From positions 1 through 20,059 of the forward strand of contig RFFQ01000053.1 in NCBI GenBank assembly GCA_003697105.1: a stretch of DNA of 20,059 bases, written 5' to 3'. The notes under the pieces are model-generated. The model was not told the DNA's origin, did no database searches, and saw only the letters and a program-made list of their open reading frames with translations. Shown here piece after piece: positions 7,402 to 16,900 of this stretch (its first letter is position 1; the number at the start of each line of letters is the position of its first letter). Source of the stretch: Gemmatimonadota bacterium (GTDB lineage Bacteria; 4572-55; J002). The translations under genes were made by a program, and so were the position numbers.

Positions 7402-8325
7402 ATGCAAATACAACGATTCTCGATAATTTTTGTGATCCTGCTGGTTTTGATCGGGTGCCAACAATCCGAGAGTGAACGGGCAATTAAACGCGGAAAAAAC
7501 TATCTTTTAAAAGGACAATACACGGATGCGGTGGCGGAATTTCATCTGGCGCTCAAAACCGACCCGCAAAATGCCGAGACCCTCTATCTCATCGGTAGTT
7601 GCTACAGCAAATTAGGCGATCTGAATCGAACACATGAGTTTTTTACTCGGGCGATTCAGATTGATGCCAAATGGGCTCCATCGGTGATCCCCCATTATGC
7701 TGAACTGGTTGAACGTTTTCGGGCGCGGAATGATAAACCCCGCTTGATTCAAGTGCTAAGTTGGTTGTTGGAGATTGACCCGGGCTATGATCTGGAAGAT
7801 AATTATTACATTTTGGGCGACTACTACTACCAACAACGGGATTACGAGAATGCCTTGACCGTGTACCAACAGGCACTCTTTAAAATGCCGGAGGATGCCC
7901 GGGAGAAACTTGCCCGGCGCCGTATCATCGAATGTGAGGTCGAGTTGGGTGATTATGCGGCAGCGGTGGCCGCGTGTGACCGCTATTTTGAACGGTATTC
8001 CGACTTATCTTATAAGGAAATTGAGAAAGTCCAATGGATTCAAGGGCAAGCTGCCTATTATTTGGCGAAGGATTATTTGGATCAGAAATTATATGATGAG
8101 GCGATTGAAGCCGCACATCGTACTATCCGGTTAAATAAACCCCAAAATTTGATCGATGATGCCTATCTTTTGCTAGGTCAGGCGTATGAAGCCCAAAATG
8201 AAGTGGATAAGGCGCGTGAGGCATGCGAAAACGCCATTAAAGCGAACGGGGACCCGTCCAGCACGCTGGCGCATCAGGCTCGTAGGTGCTTGGAACTTTT
8301 GGATCAAAGCCGCCGTGACCAATGA
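7402..8325 (+). CDS. TPR-repeat lipoprotein
   Basis: The start at ATG 7402 gives a clean lipoprotein signal: basic QIQR, a hydrophobic core, and the lipobox LIGC with C19 as the predicted lipidated residue. The in-frame ATG 7360 would add 14 residues before it and spoil this layout. The 307-residue product then holds about six TPR units (around 25-57, 58-91, 134-166, 172-205, 214-246 and 252-285), seen as repeated patterns such as GQYTDAVAEFHLALKTDP and RDYENALTVYQQALF. TPR lipoproteins usually act as envelope assembly or docking factors; the partner is unknown. A strong terminator lies 165 bases downstream. Confidence 0.8.
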   Translation: MQIQRFSIIFVILLVLIGCQQSESERAIKRGKNYLLKGQYTDAVAEFHLALKTDPQNAETLYLIGSCYSKLGDLNRTHEFFTRAIQIDAKWAPSVIPHYAELVERFRARNDKPRLIQVLSWLLEIDPGYDLEDNYYILGDYYYQQRDYENALTVYQQALFKMPEDAREKLARRRIIECEVELGDYAAAVAACDRYFERYSDLSYKEIEKVQWIQGQAAYYLAKDYLDQKLYDEAIEAAHRTIRLNKPQNLIDDAYLLLGQAYEAQNEVDKAREACENAIKANGDPSSTLAHQARRCLELLDQSRRDQ

Positions 8326-8489
8326 GTTGGATCGATGGATATTCCAAACTTCCAATGGGATGGTGAAAAAATTTGCGCGGTCTGAATCCTCTTTGTTAAT
8401 ATTAACGGCTTCGTAACGGAACTCATCCTTCACGGCTGGGAACACCATCAATCGCTTGAACCCTGCCGGAGAACCGGCAACCGGTATAA
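8326..8489. other. Intergenic stretch between convergent genes
   Basis: I see no gene here. The only structure is a small perfect hairpin at 8464-8479 (TGCCGG, loop AGAA, CCGGCA) directly before the terminator. Short open frames on both strands are continuations of shadow frames and have no ribosome site or family match. Confidence 0.5.
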
Positions 8490-8523
8490 AAAACCCGCGA
8501 CTCTGAATAGAATCGCGGGTTTT
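8490..8523. terminator. Bidirectional rho-independent terminator
   Basis: AAAACCCGCGA (8490-8500) pairs perfectly over 11 bases with TCGCGGGTTTT (8513-8523). The inner TCT/AGA pair leaves a GAAT loop. The A-run on one side and T-run on the other let it work in both directions, which fits its place between the convergent TPR lipoprotein gene and the minus-strand TPR gene. Confidence 0.9.
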
Positions 8524-8558
8524 ATTATGGGAAAAGCGGCGATGCTGCTACTGTGAAT

Positions 8559-9239
8559 TTACTCCCCGGAAGTTCGCTCAATTTCTGCCAAATAGCGATT
8601 GACATCGGTGGTATAAATTGAGGTGGGATATTCTTCCACGAGGTGTTCAAAAGTTTTTTTCGCATTGTCAGTATCCCCTTGATCGCGGTATGCCAGTGCC
8701 ATTTTGTACAGGGCATGGGGGGCGATCCACATTTCGGGGTATTTTTTGGCGACTTTTTCATACATTTCAATGGCTTCAGCGTGATGTCCCAAGCTCAACT
8801 GGCAATCGGCGACCCCCATCATCGCAGAGGGTGTTAAAATTTCATCCCGTCCTTTTTTCAGATATTTTTCGTAGGCTTCACGTGCTTCTTCGTACTTGCC
8901 TTCCATATAGAGCGCATTTGCTTTGTAATAAATACTTTTCTTTCCGGCATACGTACCACCGTGAGCCTTAATCACCTCATCAAATAGGGGGATAGCGGCG
9001 GCATAGTCTCCATTTTGGTAATGGGTCATTGCTTTGCCAAATCCTTCGAGGGCATTCTGACTATTGTGCTCTTGGAACCACATGGTACCCCAGATCACCA
9101 AAGCCAGTATCACGATACCGGCGATCGTTCCCACGACTTCTTTCAAGTGTTCTTTCGCGTAGTTCCATGCTTGGAACGAGGAAGTGACCAGCAGGTCTTC
9201 TTTTTTGGAATGATGATGTCGTTTCGCTGTTGAAGCCAT
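8559..9239 (-). CDS. Membrane-anchored TPR protein (YfgM/CpoB-like layout)
   Basis: The 226-residue protein has a basic cytoplasmic N-terminus (1-33), one membrane helix (about 35-56) and then TPR units to the end (for example HYQNGDYAAAIPLFDEVIKA, GKYEEAREAYEKYL and GHHAEAIEMYEKVAKKYP). The layout resembles YfgM, an inner-membrane protein with an outward-facing TPR domain involved in envelope protein handling, but sequence identity cannot be judged here. AGGAGG (9258-9253 on this strand) is 13 bases before the ATG, slightly far. It lies 67 bases after exbD and is the last gene before the terminator, so it probably belongs to the asd-exbD transcript and may help an ExbD-linked envelope process. 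Confidence 0.75.
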   Translation of the reverse strand: MASTAKRHHHSKKEDLLVTSSFQAWNYAKEHLKEVVGTIAGIVILALVIWGTMWFQEHNSQNALEGFGKAMTHYQNGDYAAAIPLFDEVIKAHGGTYAGKKSIYYKANALYMEGKYEEAREAYEKYLKKGRDEILTPSAMMGVADCQLSLGHHAEAIEMYEKVAKKYPEMWIAPHALYKMALAYRDQGDTDNAKKTFEHLVEEYPTSIYTTDVNRYLAEIERTSGE

Positions 9240-9306
9240 TGTCTATCAACGTCCTCCTAATTTAACGGTGGAAATAAAATGAGTGGTCTTCCATGAATTT
9301 TCTTGC

Positions 9307-9798
9307 TCAAAATGTGGCGTCATCTTGTAATACTATCAATGCTAAATCCGTGTATTGTGCCTCACCACAGGTGTAAATGATGCGTTTCAAAAGGGTATAA
9401 GGTGTCTTTTTATCAGCTTCAATCGTGATTTTGCCTTCAAAACCACCTTTTAGATGCGAGGCTAAAATTGTTTCGCGGTGTCGATCCAATTCTTGCAACA
9501 GGGGCTCGATTAAAAATGCCTCATGGAGTTGATCGAGTTTCACCACCGGTTGGTCATCTACCAGCACATCGGTTTTGGTCACGGAGACCCGCACGGTGGG
9601 GATGGGTGCGGTTGTGATACTCGCTACCGGTAATTGCAAATCGGGGGAGATATTGACTCCCACATCAGAATAGCTTTTCAACAAAAAGAGAAGCAGTATA
9701 GTAAAGACATCTATCATAGATGTCAAGTTTAATTGTGGAATTGCCTTGTATTTTCGGTGCGCTTTTCGTGCTTTTAGGGTACGTGGTTGGTGTGACAT
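9307..9798 (-). CDS. exbD: ExbD/TolR family biopolymer transport protein
   Basis: The 163-residue protein has a short basic cytoplasmic tail, one membrane helix with the family signature LNLTSMIDVFTILLLFLL (24-41), and a periplasmic domain. D30 sits in the helix at the position of the proton-path aspartate of ExbD and TolR, so the protein should be able to take part in proton-driven force transfer. ExbD normally works with an ExbB/TolQ/MotA-type partner, but none is encoded in this window. Its start is 18 bases after the asd stop; the ribosome site is weak (AAGAG), so coupling to asd translation is likely. Confidence 0.85.
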   Translation of the reverse strand: MSHQPRTLKARKAHRKYKAIPQLNLTSMIDVFTILLLFLLKSYSDVGVNISPDLQLPVASITTAPIPTVRVSVTKTDVLVDDQPVVKLDQLHEAFLIEPLLQELDRHRETILASHLKGGFEGKITIEADKKTPYTLLKRIIYTCGEAQYTDLALIVLQDDATF

Positions 9799-9816
9799 GG
9801 CATGTGCTCTTACCGG

Positions 9817-10875
9817 TTATCCGGGTATGGAAAGACCCACGGAATCTCTCCGTGTTTTGATTATCAATTCTGCATTTAAAATCGCACATCCCGCCGCTCC
9901 TCGAACGGTATTGTGTGAGAGGACTACAAACTTCCAGTCTAGCACAGGGCATTCTCGTAACCGTCCGATACTTACCGCCATGCCATCTTCTATTTGGCGA
10001 TGGAGTTTAGGCTGTGGATATTTATCTTCGTGGAAATAGTGAAGTGGTTGGCGGGGTGCAGAGGGCAGTTCCAGCTCTTGGGGTAGTCCCCGAAATGTTG
10101 TCCACGCCTCGATCAATTGTGCTTTTGTTGCCGCAGTTTTGAGTTGAATCGACACGCATTCCAGATGCCCATCCACTACCGCCACCCGGTTGCATGCGGC
10201 GCTGATCTGAATATGGGCGGGTTGAATCGACCCATTTTGGAGGTGTCCGAGCATTTTAAGGGGTTCGGTCTCAATTTTGTCTTCTTCACCGCCGATGTAG
10301 GGAATCACGTTATCCAAAATATCCAAGCTTGCCACGCCGGGGTAACCTGCTCCAGAGAGTGCTTGCAAAGTCACCACGTGTACCGCCTTCACACCAAATT
10401 GATCATGTAGCGGTTTGAGTGCCATTACCAAGCCCATGGTGGAGCAATTGGAATTGGTAACAATTTTTCCGGGGGTTTGCTGCTGATCAAGTACTGCCAG
10501 ATGGTCTGGATTGACTTCGGGCAACAGTAACGGTACATCCGCATCCAGACGATGGTTGCGAGAATTGGAAATCACCAGATACCCCGCTTGGGCAAACGCT
10601 GTTTCGATCTCCCCGGCGACGCGAGAATCCAGACCGGAAAACACGATTTTGCCTTCCAGATGGGGCTTGCAGGGGTGGATGACCATTTCCCCAATGGATG
10701 GGGGTAGGGGGGTTTGTTGAAACCAATTGACGGCATCTCGGTAACGTTTACCTGCGGATCGATCCGAAGCGGCAAGCGCGGTGATTTCAAACCAAGGGTG
10801 ATGAATCAACCGTTCAATAAATTTTTGTCCGACGCTGCCGGTTGCCCCTAAAATGGCAACGGGGATTTTAGGCAT
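9817..10875 (-). CDS. asd: Aspartate-semialdehyde dehydrogenase, archaeal/yeast-type
   Basis: The 352-residue enzyme reduces aspartyl phosphate to aspartate semialdehyde, the branch point to lysine/diaminopimelate, threonine and methionine. It has the NADP-binding GATGSVG (10-16), the catalytic cysteine C144 in TNSNCST, and H237 in the VVDGHLE block where the family has its active-site histidine. Overall it fits the archaeal/yeast subfamily better than the E. coli type. AAGGA (10888-10884) is 8 bases before the ATG. A strong promoter lies upstream, with a roughly 105-base leader containing a direct repeat and a hairpin. exbD follows after 18 bases. Confidence 0.9.
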   Translation of the reverse strand: MPKIPVAILGATGSVGQKFIERLIHHPWFEITALAASDRSAGKRYRDAVNWFQQTPLPPSIGEMVIHPCKPHLEGKIVFSGLDSRVAGEIETAFAQAGYLVISNSRNHRLDADVPLLLPEVNPDHLAVLDQQQTPGKIVTNSNCSTMGLVMALKPLHDQFGVKAVHVVTLQALSGAGYPGVASLDILDNVIPYIGGEEDKIETEPLKMLGHLQNGSIQPAHIQISAACNRVAVVDGHLECVSIQLKTAATKAQLIEAWTTFRGLPQELELPSAPRQPLHYFHEDKYPQPKLHRQIEDGMAVSIGRLRECPVLDWKFVVLSHNTVRGAAGCAILNAELIIKTRRDSVGLSIPG

Positions 10876-10900
10876 GTGTTACATCCTTCTGTGAGGGGGG

Positions 10901-10935
10901 GGTAATTGCAAGGGGCTTGGCCTTTTGCTATTACC
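10901..10935 (-). promoter_or_regulatory. Hairpin in the asd leader
   Basis: GGTAAT (10901-10906) pairs with ATTACC (10930-10935), and after one mismatch 10908-10915 pairs with 10921-10928 around a five-base loop. On the minus-strand transcript two inner positions are A-C mismatches; on the plus strand they would be G-U pairs. A run of eight C (G at 10895-10902 on the plus strand) follows, just before the ribosome site. A regulatory role is possible but unproven. The leader is too short for a lysine riboswitch. Confidence 0.4.
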
Positions 10936-10960
10936 GTGTAAAATCCGCTATTTTATATGG

Positions 10961-10976
10961 GTATTACATGTATTAC
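10961..10976. repeat. Direct repeat GTATTAC x2 at the asd transcription start
   Basis: GTATTAC occurs at 10961-10967 and 10970-10976, nine bases apart, with the palindrome TACATGTA between them. It lies just downstream of the predicted -10 box, around positions +5 to +20 of the transcript. The spacing is of the kind bound by small dimeric repressors. The same heptamer occurs in reverse (GTAATAC) at 17431-17437 upstream of the ParA gene. Confidence 0.45.
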
Positions 10977-10986
10977 GGAGTTCTGA

Positions 10987-11015
10987 ATGTTACAGCAAAT
11001 GGTGGTCGCTGTCAA
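10987..11015 (-). promoter_or_regulatory. Sigma70-type promoter of the asd-exbD-TPR operon
   Basis: On the minus strand, TTGACA (11015-11010) is followed after 17 bases by TAACAT (10992-10987). It sits between the fusA terminator and asd, which fits an operon start. The predicted transcription start is near 10980. Confidence 0.75.
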
Positions 11016-11026
11016 TTCTTTCCTAT

Positions 11027-11061
11027 AAAAAAGGCGAGCACATTTTGAGTACCCGCCTTTT
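11027..11061 (-). terminator. Rho-independent terminator of fusA
   Basis: On the minus strand, AAAAGGCG (11061-11054) pairs with CGCCTTTT (11036-11029). Five further inner pairs, two of them wobbles, extend the stem to 13 pairs with a seven-base loop, and a T-run (11032-11027) follows. It begins 25 bases after the fusA stop. Confidence 0.88.
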
Positions 11062-11085
11062 AATGATCGCTTTTTTCGTCCGGGA

Positions 11086-13194
11086 CTATTTTTTCTCTTC
11101 TTCTTTTTCTTTGCGGCGGCGTTCGACAATCTCTTCTGCCAGCGCATAGGGCACGGCGGCGTAGTGTTCAAAGTGCATGGTGGCGCTGCCCCGTCCAGAG
11201 GTGCTACTGCGAAGTTCGTTGGTATATCCGAACATTTCCGCCAACGGAACCATTGCCTTGACAATTTGCAGGTCACCTTTGGCGGTCATGCCTTGAATTT
11301 GTCCCCGCTTACTGCTCAAGCTCCCGACGACCGTTCCGATATACTCATCGGGGGTGGTTACTTCGACCGACATGATCGGTTCCAGCAGTTCCGGACCTGC
11401 CTTGTGGAAGGCTTCGCGGAAGCACATCGAACCGGCAATTTTGAATGCCATTTCGGACGAATCCACCTCGTGATAGGAGCCATCGATAAGCGTGGCTTTG
11501 ACGTTCACCACCGGATAGCCGGCATAGGGACCTTTTTGCATTGCCTCCAGGATTCCTTTTTCCACGGAGGGGATATACTCTTTCGGGATAGCACCTCCGA
11601 CGATCTGGTTTTCAAATTCAAAGCCTTTCCCCGGGGGCAAATCCTCAAACACGATCACCACATGAGCATATTGACCGCGTCCTCCAGACTGCTTGGCGTA
11701 TTTCAGCGAGTGCTCCACCGTGCGGGTGATGGTTTCTCGATATGCCACTTGCGGTGTTCCAACCTCGGCGACCACATTAAACTCGCGTTTAAGGCGATCA
11801 ATGATAATCTCCAAATGCAATTCACCCATTCCAGAGATGATGGTTTCTCCGGTTTCATCATCAAACCGGACGGTAAATGTGGGGTCTTCATCGGCAAGTT
11901 TGGCCAGAGCAATACCGAGTTTGTCCCGGTCGGCACGGCTTGCCGGCTTGACTGAAACCGAGACCACTGGTGCCGGAAAATCAATTTCTTCCAAAATGAT
12001 CGGATGATCGGGGTCACAGAGGGTATCTCCGGTTAATGTATCAGCCAGACCAATCCCAACCCCAATATCACCCGCAAAGAGTTCATCACGTTCTTCTTGC
12101 TTGTTGGCGTGCATTTGCACAATCCGTCCCATCCGTTGTTTTTTGTCACGCGTCGCATTATACACATAAGAACCCGCTTTGACCGAACCGGAATAGATAC
12201 GAAAATAGGTCATCTTCCCCATGTGTTTGTCGGTCATAATCTTGAATGCCAACGCGGCAAAGGGGGCATCATCACTGGGGTGACGGATGAGTTCTTTGTC
12301 TTCTTCAGGGGTAGAAGGTACCGTTCCGATAATCGGGGGTTTGTCAGAGGGTGACGGCAGAAAGTCCACGATAGCATCTAGCAAACGTTGCACACCTTTG
12401 TTTTTAAAGGCAGAACCGCAGAGCACCGGTACGATGTCGCGGCGAATGGTGGCTTCTCGCAAAGCACGTACGACTTCTTCCTTCGGTGGTACAATATCTT
12501 CCATAAAGAGTTCCATCAGATGATCATCCACTTCTGACGCCTTTTCGATCAAGACTTGTTCCCACTCATGCGCCAGTTCCTTCATATCCTCTGGAATCTC
12601 TTCTTCGTGGTATTTCAGCCCTTTTGTGGCATCATCGTAAATAAGGGCTTTCATGGTGATGAGATCAACCACGCCCCGAAAATTATCTTCTGCACCAATC
12701 GGGATGACCAAGGGCACCGGATTGGCGCCGAGCATGTTTTCAATCTCCTTGACGACGCTGAAAAAGTCTGCGCCGGTGCGGTCCATTTTGTTTATGAAAG
12801 CAATTGCTGGTACGGAATACTTTTCCGATTGCCGCCACACGGTTTCGGATTGCGGTTGCACGCCGGAAACCGCACAAAACAGCCCGATGGCGCCATCTAA
12901 GACGCGCAAACTTCGCTCGACCTCGGCGGTGAAATCCACGTGACCGGGGGTATCAATGATGTTAATCCGGTGATCGCGCCAAAAGGTGGTTGTCGCCGCG
13001 GATGTGATGGTGATTCCACGTTCTTGCTCTTGCTCCATCCAGTCCATTGTTGCTGCCCCATCGTGAACTTCACCGATTTTATGCGTTTTACCCGAATAGT
13101 ATAAAATACGTTCTGTAGTGGTTGTTTTTCCGGCATCAATATGAGCAATAATACCGACATTACGTACTTTGTCTAACGGTACTTGTCTTGGCAT
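11086..13194 (-). CDS. fusA: Translation elongation factor G
   Basis: The 702-residue protein is a full-length EF-G, the GTPase that drives translocation on the ribosome. GTPase motifs are intact: AHIDAGKT (17-24), RGITI (59-63), DTPGH with H85, and NKMDR (135-139), followed by VLCGSAF. Domains II to V follow with conserved blocks such as [14 protein letters not shown] and [12 protein letters not shown], and a charged EEEKK tail. The start at 13194 is fixed by AAGGAG 9 bases upstream and by homology ([12 protein letters not shown]). The longer frame from 13290 would begin inside the promoter. It has its own promoter and terminator, so it is expressed alone, not with rpsG or tuf as in the usual str operon. 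It may be the only EF-G or a second copy. Confidence 0.95.
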   Translation of the reverse strand: MPRQVPLDKVRNVGIIAHIDAGKTTTTERILYYSGKTHKIGEVHDGAATMDWMEQEQERGITITSAATTTFWRDHRINIIDTPGHVDFTAEVERSLRVLDGAIGLFCAVSGVQPQSETVWRQSEKYSVPAIAFINKMDRTGADFFSVVKEIENMLGANPVPLVIPIGAEDNFRGVVDLITMKALIYDDATKGLKYHEEEIPEDMKELAHEWEQVLIEKASEVDDHLMELFMEDIVPPKEEVVRALREATIRRDIVPVLCGSAFKNKGVQRLLDAIVDFLPSPSDKPPIIGTVPSTPEEDKELIRHPSDDAPFAALAFKIMTDKHMGKMTYFRIYSGSVKAGSYVYNATRDKKQRMGRIVQMHANKQEERDELFAGDIGVGIGLADTLTGDTLCDPDHPIILEEIDFPAPVVSVSVKPASRADRDKLGIALAKLADEDPTFTVRFDDETGETIISGMGELHLEIIIDRLKREFNVVAEVGTPQVAYRETITRTVEHSLKYAKQSGGRGQYAHVVIVFEDLPPGKGFEFENQIVGGAIPKEYIPSVEKGILEAMQKGPYAGYPVVNVKATLIDGSYHEVDSSEMAFKIAGSMCFREAFHKAGPELLEPIMSVEVTTPDEYIGTVVGSLSSKRGQIQGMTAKGDLQIVKAMVPLAEMFGYTNELRSSTSGRGSATMHFEHYAAVPYALAEEIVERRRKEKEEEKK

Positions 13195-13261
13195 AACTTG
13201 TAACTCCTTTATTTTGAATGGCTTTTGCGTTATTTCGCCACATGCGAAAAAATGAGGGCAC

Positions 13262-13290
13262 AAAATAGGCTTTTGCCCAAAATTTGTCAA
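13262..13290 (-). promoter_or_regulatory. Sigma70-type promoter of fusA
   Basis: On the minus strand, TTGACA (13290-13285), a 17-base spacer and TATTTT (13267-13262) form a near-consensus promoter. Transcription would start near 13255, giving a leader of about 60 bases. That leader contains a small hairpin (13233-13249, TTTCGC/GCGAAA) before the ribosome site. Confidence 0.82.
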
Positions 13291-13327
13291 GTTAAAATCT
13301 CGTTAATCGATTGGAACGTCGATTCGC

Positions 13328-13356
13328 TTGACAGGATTCAAGGCTCGGATTATTCT
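13328..13356 (+). promoter_or_regulatory. Sigma70-type promoter of trpG, leaderless arrangement
   Basis: TTGACA (13328-13333), a 17-base spacer and TATTCT (13351-13356) precede the ATG at 13364 by only seven bases. The transcript should therefore begin at or within a base or two of the start codon, and no ribosome site lies between. Its -35 box is 37 bases from the divergent fusA -35 box. Confidence 0.72.
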
Positions 13357-13363
13357 ACCCCCC

Positions 13364-13948
13364 ATGAAACCGATTCTGATGATTGATAATTTTGATAGCT
13401 TTACCTACAATTTGGTGCAATATCTGGAGGAGTTGGGGGCGCGAGTGCACGTGGTTCACCATCATGCCATCACTTTAGAGGAGATTGCCGTCCGTTCTCC
13501 CTCAGGTATCTTGATTTCACCGGGACCGGGCACGCCGGATGATGCGGGGGTTTCACTGGATGTTGTTCGGGAATTTTTCGGGCGGATTCCGATTTTAGGG
13601 GTCTGTTTGGGGCATCAAGTGATCGGGCAGGCATTTGGTGGGCGAATTATCCCGGCGCCACAATTGATGCACGGCAAAACGTCCCTAATTTATCACAATA
13701 ATCAGGGCGTATTTGCCAATTTACCGAATCCGTTCCCTGCTACACGGTATCACTCCCTCGTTGTGGAAGAAGCCAGTTTGTTACCGGATTTGAGCGTCAC
13801 CGCCCGCACCCGTACCGGTATCATTATGGGCTTAAAACACAAACGTCACCCTGTGTTTGGGATCCAATTTCATCCCGAATCTATTTTAACGGAGGCGGGA
13901 CGTGATCTACTGCGTAATTTTCTGAATCTGTTACCGGCAGTTCTTTAG
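13364..13948 (+). CDS. trpG: Anthranilate/aminodeoxychorismate synthase component II (glutamine amidotransferase)
   Basis: The 194-residue protein supplies ammonia from glutamine to anthranilate synthase, or to aminodeoxychorismate synthase, in tryptophan or folate synthesis. All class I amidotransferase signatures are present: MIDNFDSFTYNLVQYL (6-21), SPGPGTPDDAG (52-62), the nucleophile C81 in GVCLGHQ, HGK (103-105) and H170/E172 in IQFHPES. No trpE or pabB lies beside it, so it may serve both pathways. The start at 13364 is set by homology (MKPILMIDN). The longer frame from 13328 begins in the promoter. It ends 26 bases from the convergent secreted-protein gene and no terminator is seen between them. 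Confidence 0.9.
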   Translation: MKPILMIDNFDSFTYNLVQYLEELGARVHVVHHHAITLEEIAVRSPSGILISPGPGTPDDAGVSLDVVREFFGRIPILGVCLGHQVIGQAFGGRIIPAPQLMHGKTSLIYHNNQGVFANLPNPFPATRYHSLVVEEASLLPDLSVTARTRTGIIMGLKHKRHPVFGIQFHPESILTEAGRDLLRNFLNLLPAVL

Positions 13949-13974
13949 TTGAACAAAACCGGTATAGAGATGCC

Positions 13975-16900
13975 TTAGCGCAGTAGTACCATCGTGCGCA
14001 CCAAGGTAACTTTTTCGGTTTGTAACTGGTACAGGTATAACCCGCTGTTCACGGGGTGACCTCGATCATCTGTTCCTGCCCAACGGATGGTGTAACTGCC
14101 CGCTTCTTGTGGATCGTCGATGAGGACGGCAACCGGTTGCCCCGAGAGATCGTACACCCTCAGTTTGACATGGCTGCGTACCGGGAGATCAAATGTGATC
14201 GTCGTTTGGGGATTAAACGGGTTGGGGTAATTCTTTAGGGCATAGGCGGTTGGCGTTTGGGTTTGGGGTTGTGCCGGCTCAACGGCAACCATTCCGATCT
14301 GAAATGAGCTTTCCTCGCTCCACATTGATCCGGCAAAAGCATGATCGACTGCCTGAACTGCCCAAAAATAATCACCTTGTGGCAGATTGGAGAGTGTCCA
14401 CGTGAGGTTTTGCCCGACATTCCCAATTGCCACGACCTGCCGATACCCATTTTGCACGTTGGTATGGGGTGCGACGATATTGAACGCCCCGGGCACCGTT
14501 CCCACTCGCAGATTGTAGCTAAGGGCAGCGGCGGGTGTTTCTGCATCGGTTGCCGGTTGCCACTGGAGGGTGACATCGGTATCACTCGATGCGGCGGTGA
14601 GGTCGGTGGGTGCGGAGGGGCGTTCATTCGGTTCAGCGCCGTCATTCCGGTAAATTTTGCTGGTGGGGGTTGTGCCTGCCAAGCCGGTGAGGAGGATATC
14701 CAAATCACCGTCACGGTCAAAATCTGCCCACGCCACGGCGCCGGTTTGGACATCCACAAAATTGGGGTCTATTTCGGTGAACGTGCCATTACCTTCATTG
14801 TGAAACAGCCGCGACGTCGGTAGTACCAACGTATTGCTACCCGTTAAGGCAATATCAAGCCATCCGTCGTTATCAAAATCCCCCCATTGGGCAGAACTGG
14901 CACTCACCGGAGTCAACTCCGCCCCTATATCGATAAATGCACCGTTGTCATTGCGGTAGATTTTCGCTTGCCCGATGGTAAACGCATTGCCGCCGGTGAG
15001 CAAAATATCAAGGTCTCCATCGTTATCAACATCACCCCAATCGACTGAACTTCCGTTGACTCCGATCAATCCCGCGTTTATCTCCGTGAACGTATCGTTG
15101 CTGTCATTGCGGTAGAGTTTGGTGACCGAATCGTAGGGCGGGAAGGCGTTATCCTTGATGTTGCCGGAAAGCAGAAGGTCGAGGTCGCCATCATTATCAT
15201 AATCTCCCCAAGCGACATCACTTTGATAGACGGGTTGCAGTTCAATATCACTTTCGTGAAAGGTATCGTTACCATCATTGCGGTACAGGGTGGTGGTGAA
15301 GATATAGGGGTCGAATATACCACCGGTTTCCACCAGTCCGCTCAGGAGGAGGTCGAGGTCGCCGTCGTTGTCGTAATCTCCCCAGGCGATTCCGCTTTGA
15401 TTCACGGGGATGAGTCCGGCTTCAATATCGATAAACGTTCCGTCATCGTTGCGGTAGATGGCACTGATCCGGCCATCTGCTCCCATACCGGTTAAGGCGA
15501 GGTCAAGGTCGCCATCGCGATCATAGTCGCCCCATGCCACGTCACCCGCACTGACCGCGGGGAATCCCGCATCTATATGGACAAAATCCCCGTGGTCATT
15601 CCGGTAAAGGAGGGTTACTGGATTGTTGGTAGCAGTGGTGCCGGTCAGGACAAAATCCAGATCGTCATCTTGATCATAATCGCCCCAAGCTACGGCGCTG
15701 TTGCTGACGCCAGTGATTTCCGCACCGGTATCCCGGAAAGGGTAGGCGTTGGAGATTGTGATGTAAAACGTATCAATGGGTGCGAAAGCAGAGCCCATCA
15801 GGCTTTGATCGAGGGTTTGGACGCTCCAAACATAGGAGCCGGTCGGTAGATTTTCCAGCGTGAAATGGCGTTCATGTCCCCGATTGCCGGGGCGAACGAC
15901 CTGTCTCCAGCCGGTGGCGGGGTCTGCCATGCCGGAAAGTAAAGGCTCGCCGTCACTCGTGTGGAGGTAGATGTTGTATGTCAGGGCAGGGAGGGGTGTT
16001 TCGGCATCCGAGCCTGCGCTCCATGAGAAGGTAACATTATCCTCCTCGATGTTGGCATTGATGGCGGAAGGGGGTTGGGGTAACTGATTTTCAGCGACAC
16101 CTTCATTGCGGTAAATACGGGTGATGCGGCTAAACAGATTGAGATAGCCACTCAGTAAGATGTCCAAATCGCCGTCATTGTCGTAATCACCCCATTCACA
16201 CGCGGAATTACGCAGGTTGGGCAGACCGGTATCCAGTTCGGTAAATTGATCATTACCTTCGTTTAGATAGAGTTTTGTTGTGCCGGTCACAAGCCCGTCA
16301 TTTCCGGTGATGAGGAGGTCTAAATCGCCGTCGTTGTCCACATCTCCCCATTTTCCGTCACCACCGGAAATACCGGTGAGATTTGCTTCAATATCGATTA
16401 AACTACCGTTATCGTTGCGGTAAATTTTGGAGATCATCGTGAGGGTTGTATCTAATCCGGCGAGGAAGAGATCGAGGTCACCATCGGCGTCGTAATCTCC
16501 CCAATCGAGGGCACCGAACTGTACCGGTTCTAAACTGACTGTGATATTGGGCACATAAACCCCTAACAGGTTGGTATAAAGGATGGAAACCGGGGTTTGA
16601 TCGAGCAAATTGAGTCCGGTGAGCACGATATCGAGGTCGCCATCGGCATCATAATCTCCCCAAGCGGCGGCGGAGTTCAGCACGGGCAGGAGTAACGCGT
16701 TGGTGTCGGTAAAGATATGGTCTCCTTCGTTGCGGTAAACTTTGGCATTAATAGCGAGAGAATCGCCAAAACCTGCCAGCAGGACATCAAAATCGCCATC
16801 GCCATCATAATCGCCCCATCGTGCCTCACCCAATTGGGAGGGTTCTAGGGTAATGCCGGTTTCGGTCAATCCGCTGTAAATGCGGGTGGTTGGGGTCAAT

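Noticed and set aside
8186-8416. Small gene overlapping the end of the TPR lipoprotein gene
   Set aside because: It is out of frame with the TPR gene, basic and low in complexity, and has no ribosome site.
10876-10980. Lysine riboswitch or T-box before asd
   Set aside because: The leader is only about 105 bases and lacks the conserved helices and sequences of either class.
11164-11955. 263-codon open frame antisense to fusA
   Set aside because: It lies wholly inside a confident EF-G gene, has no ribosome site and no family features.
13195-13290. N-terminal extension of EF-G by 32 residues
   Set aside because: It begins in the -35 box of a strong promoter, is not part of the family, and a good ribosome site precedes 13194.
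13328-13363. N-terminal extension of trpG from the TTG at 13328
   Set aside because: That TTG is part of the TTGACA -35 box, and family homology starts at the ATG at 13364.
14341-14823. 160-codon open frame antisense to the VCBS gene
   Set aside because: It is a shadow of the repetitive coding strand; similar shadows recur at other repeats.
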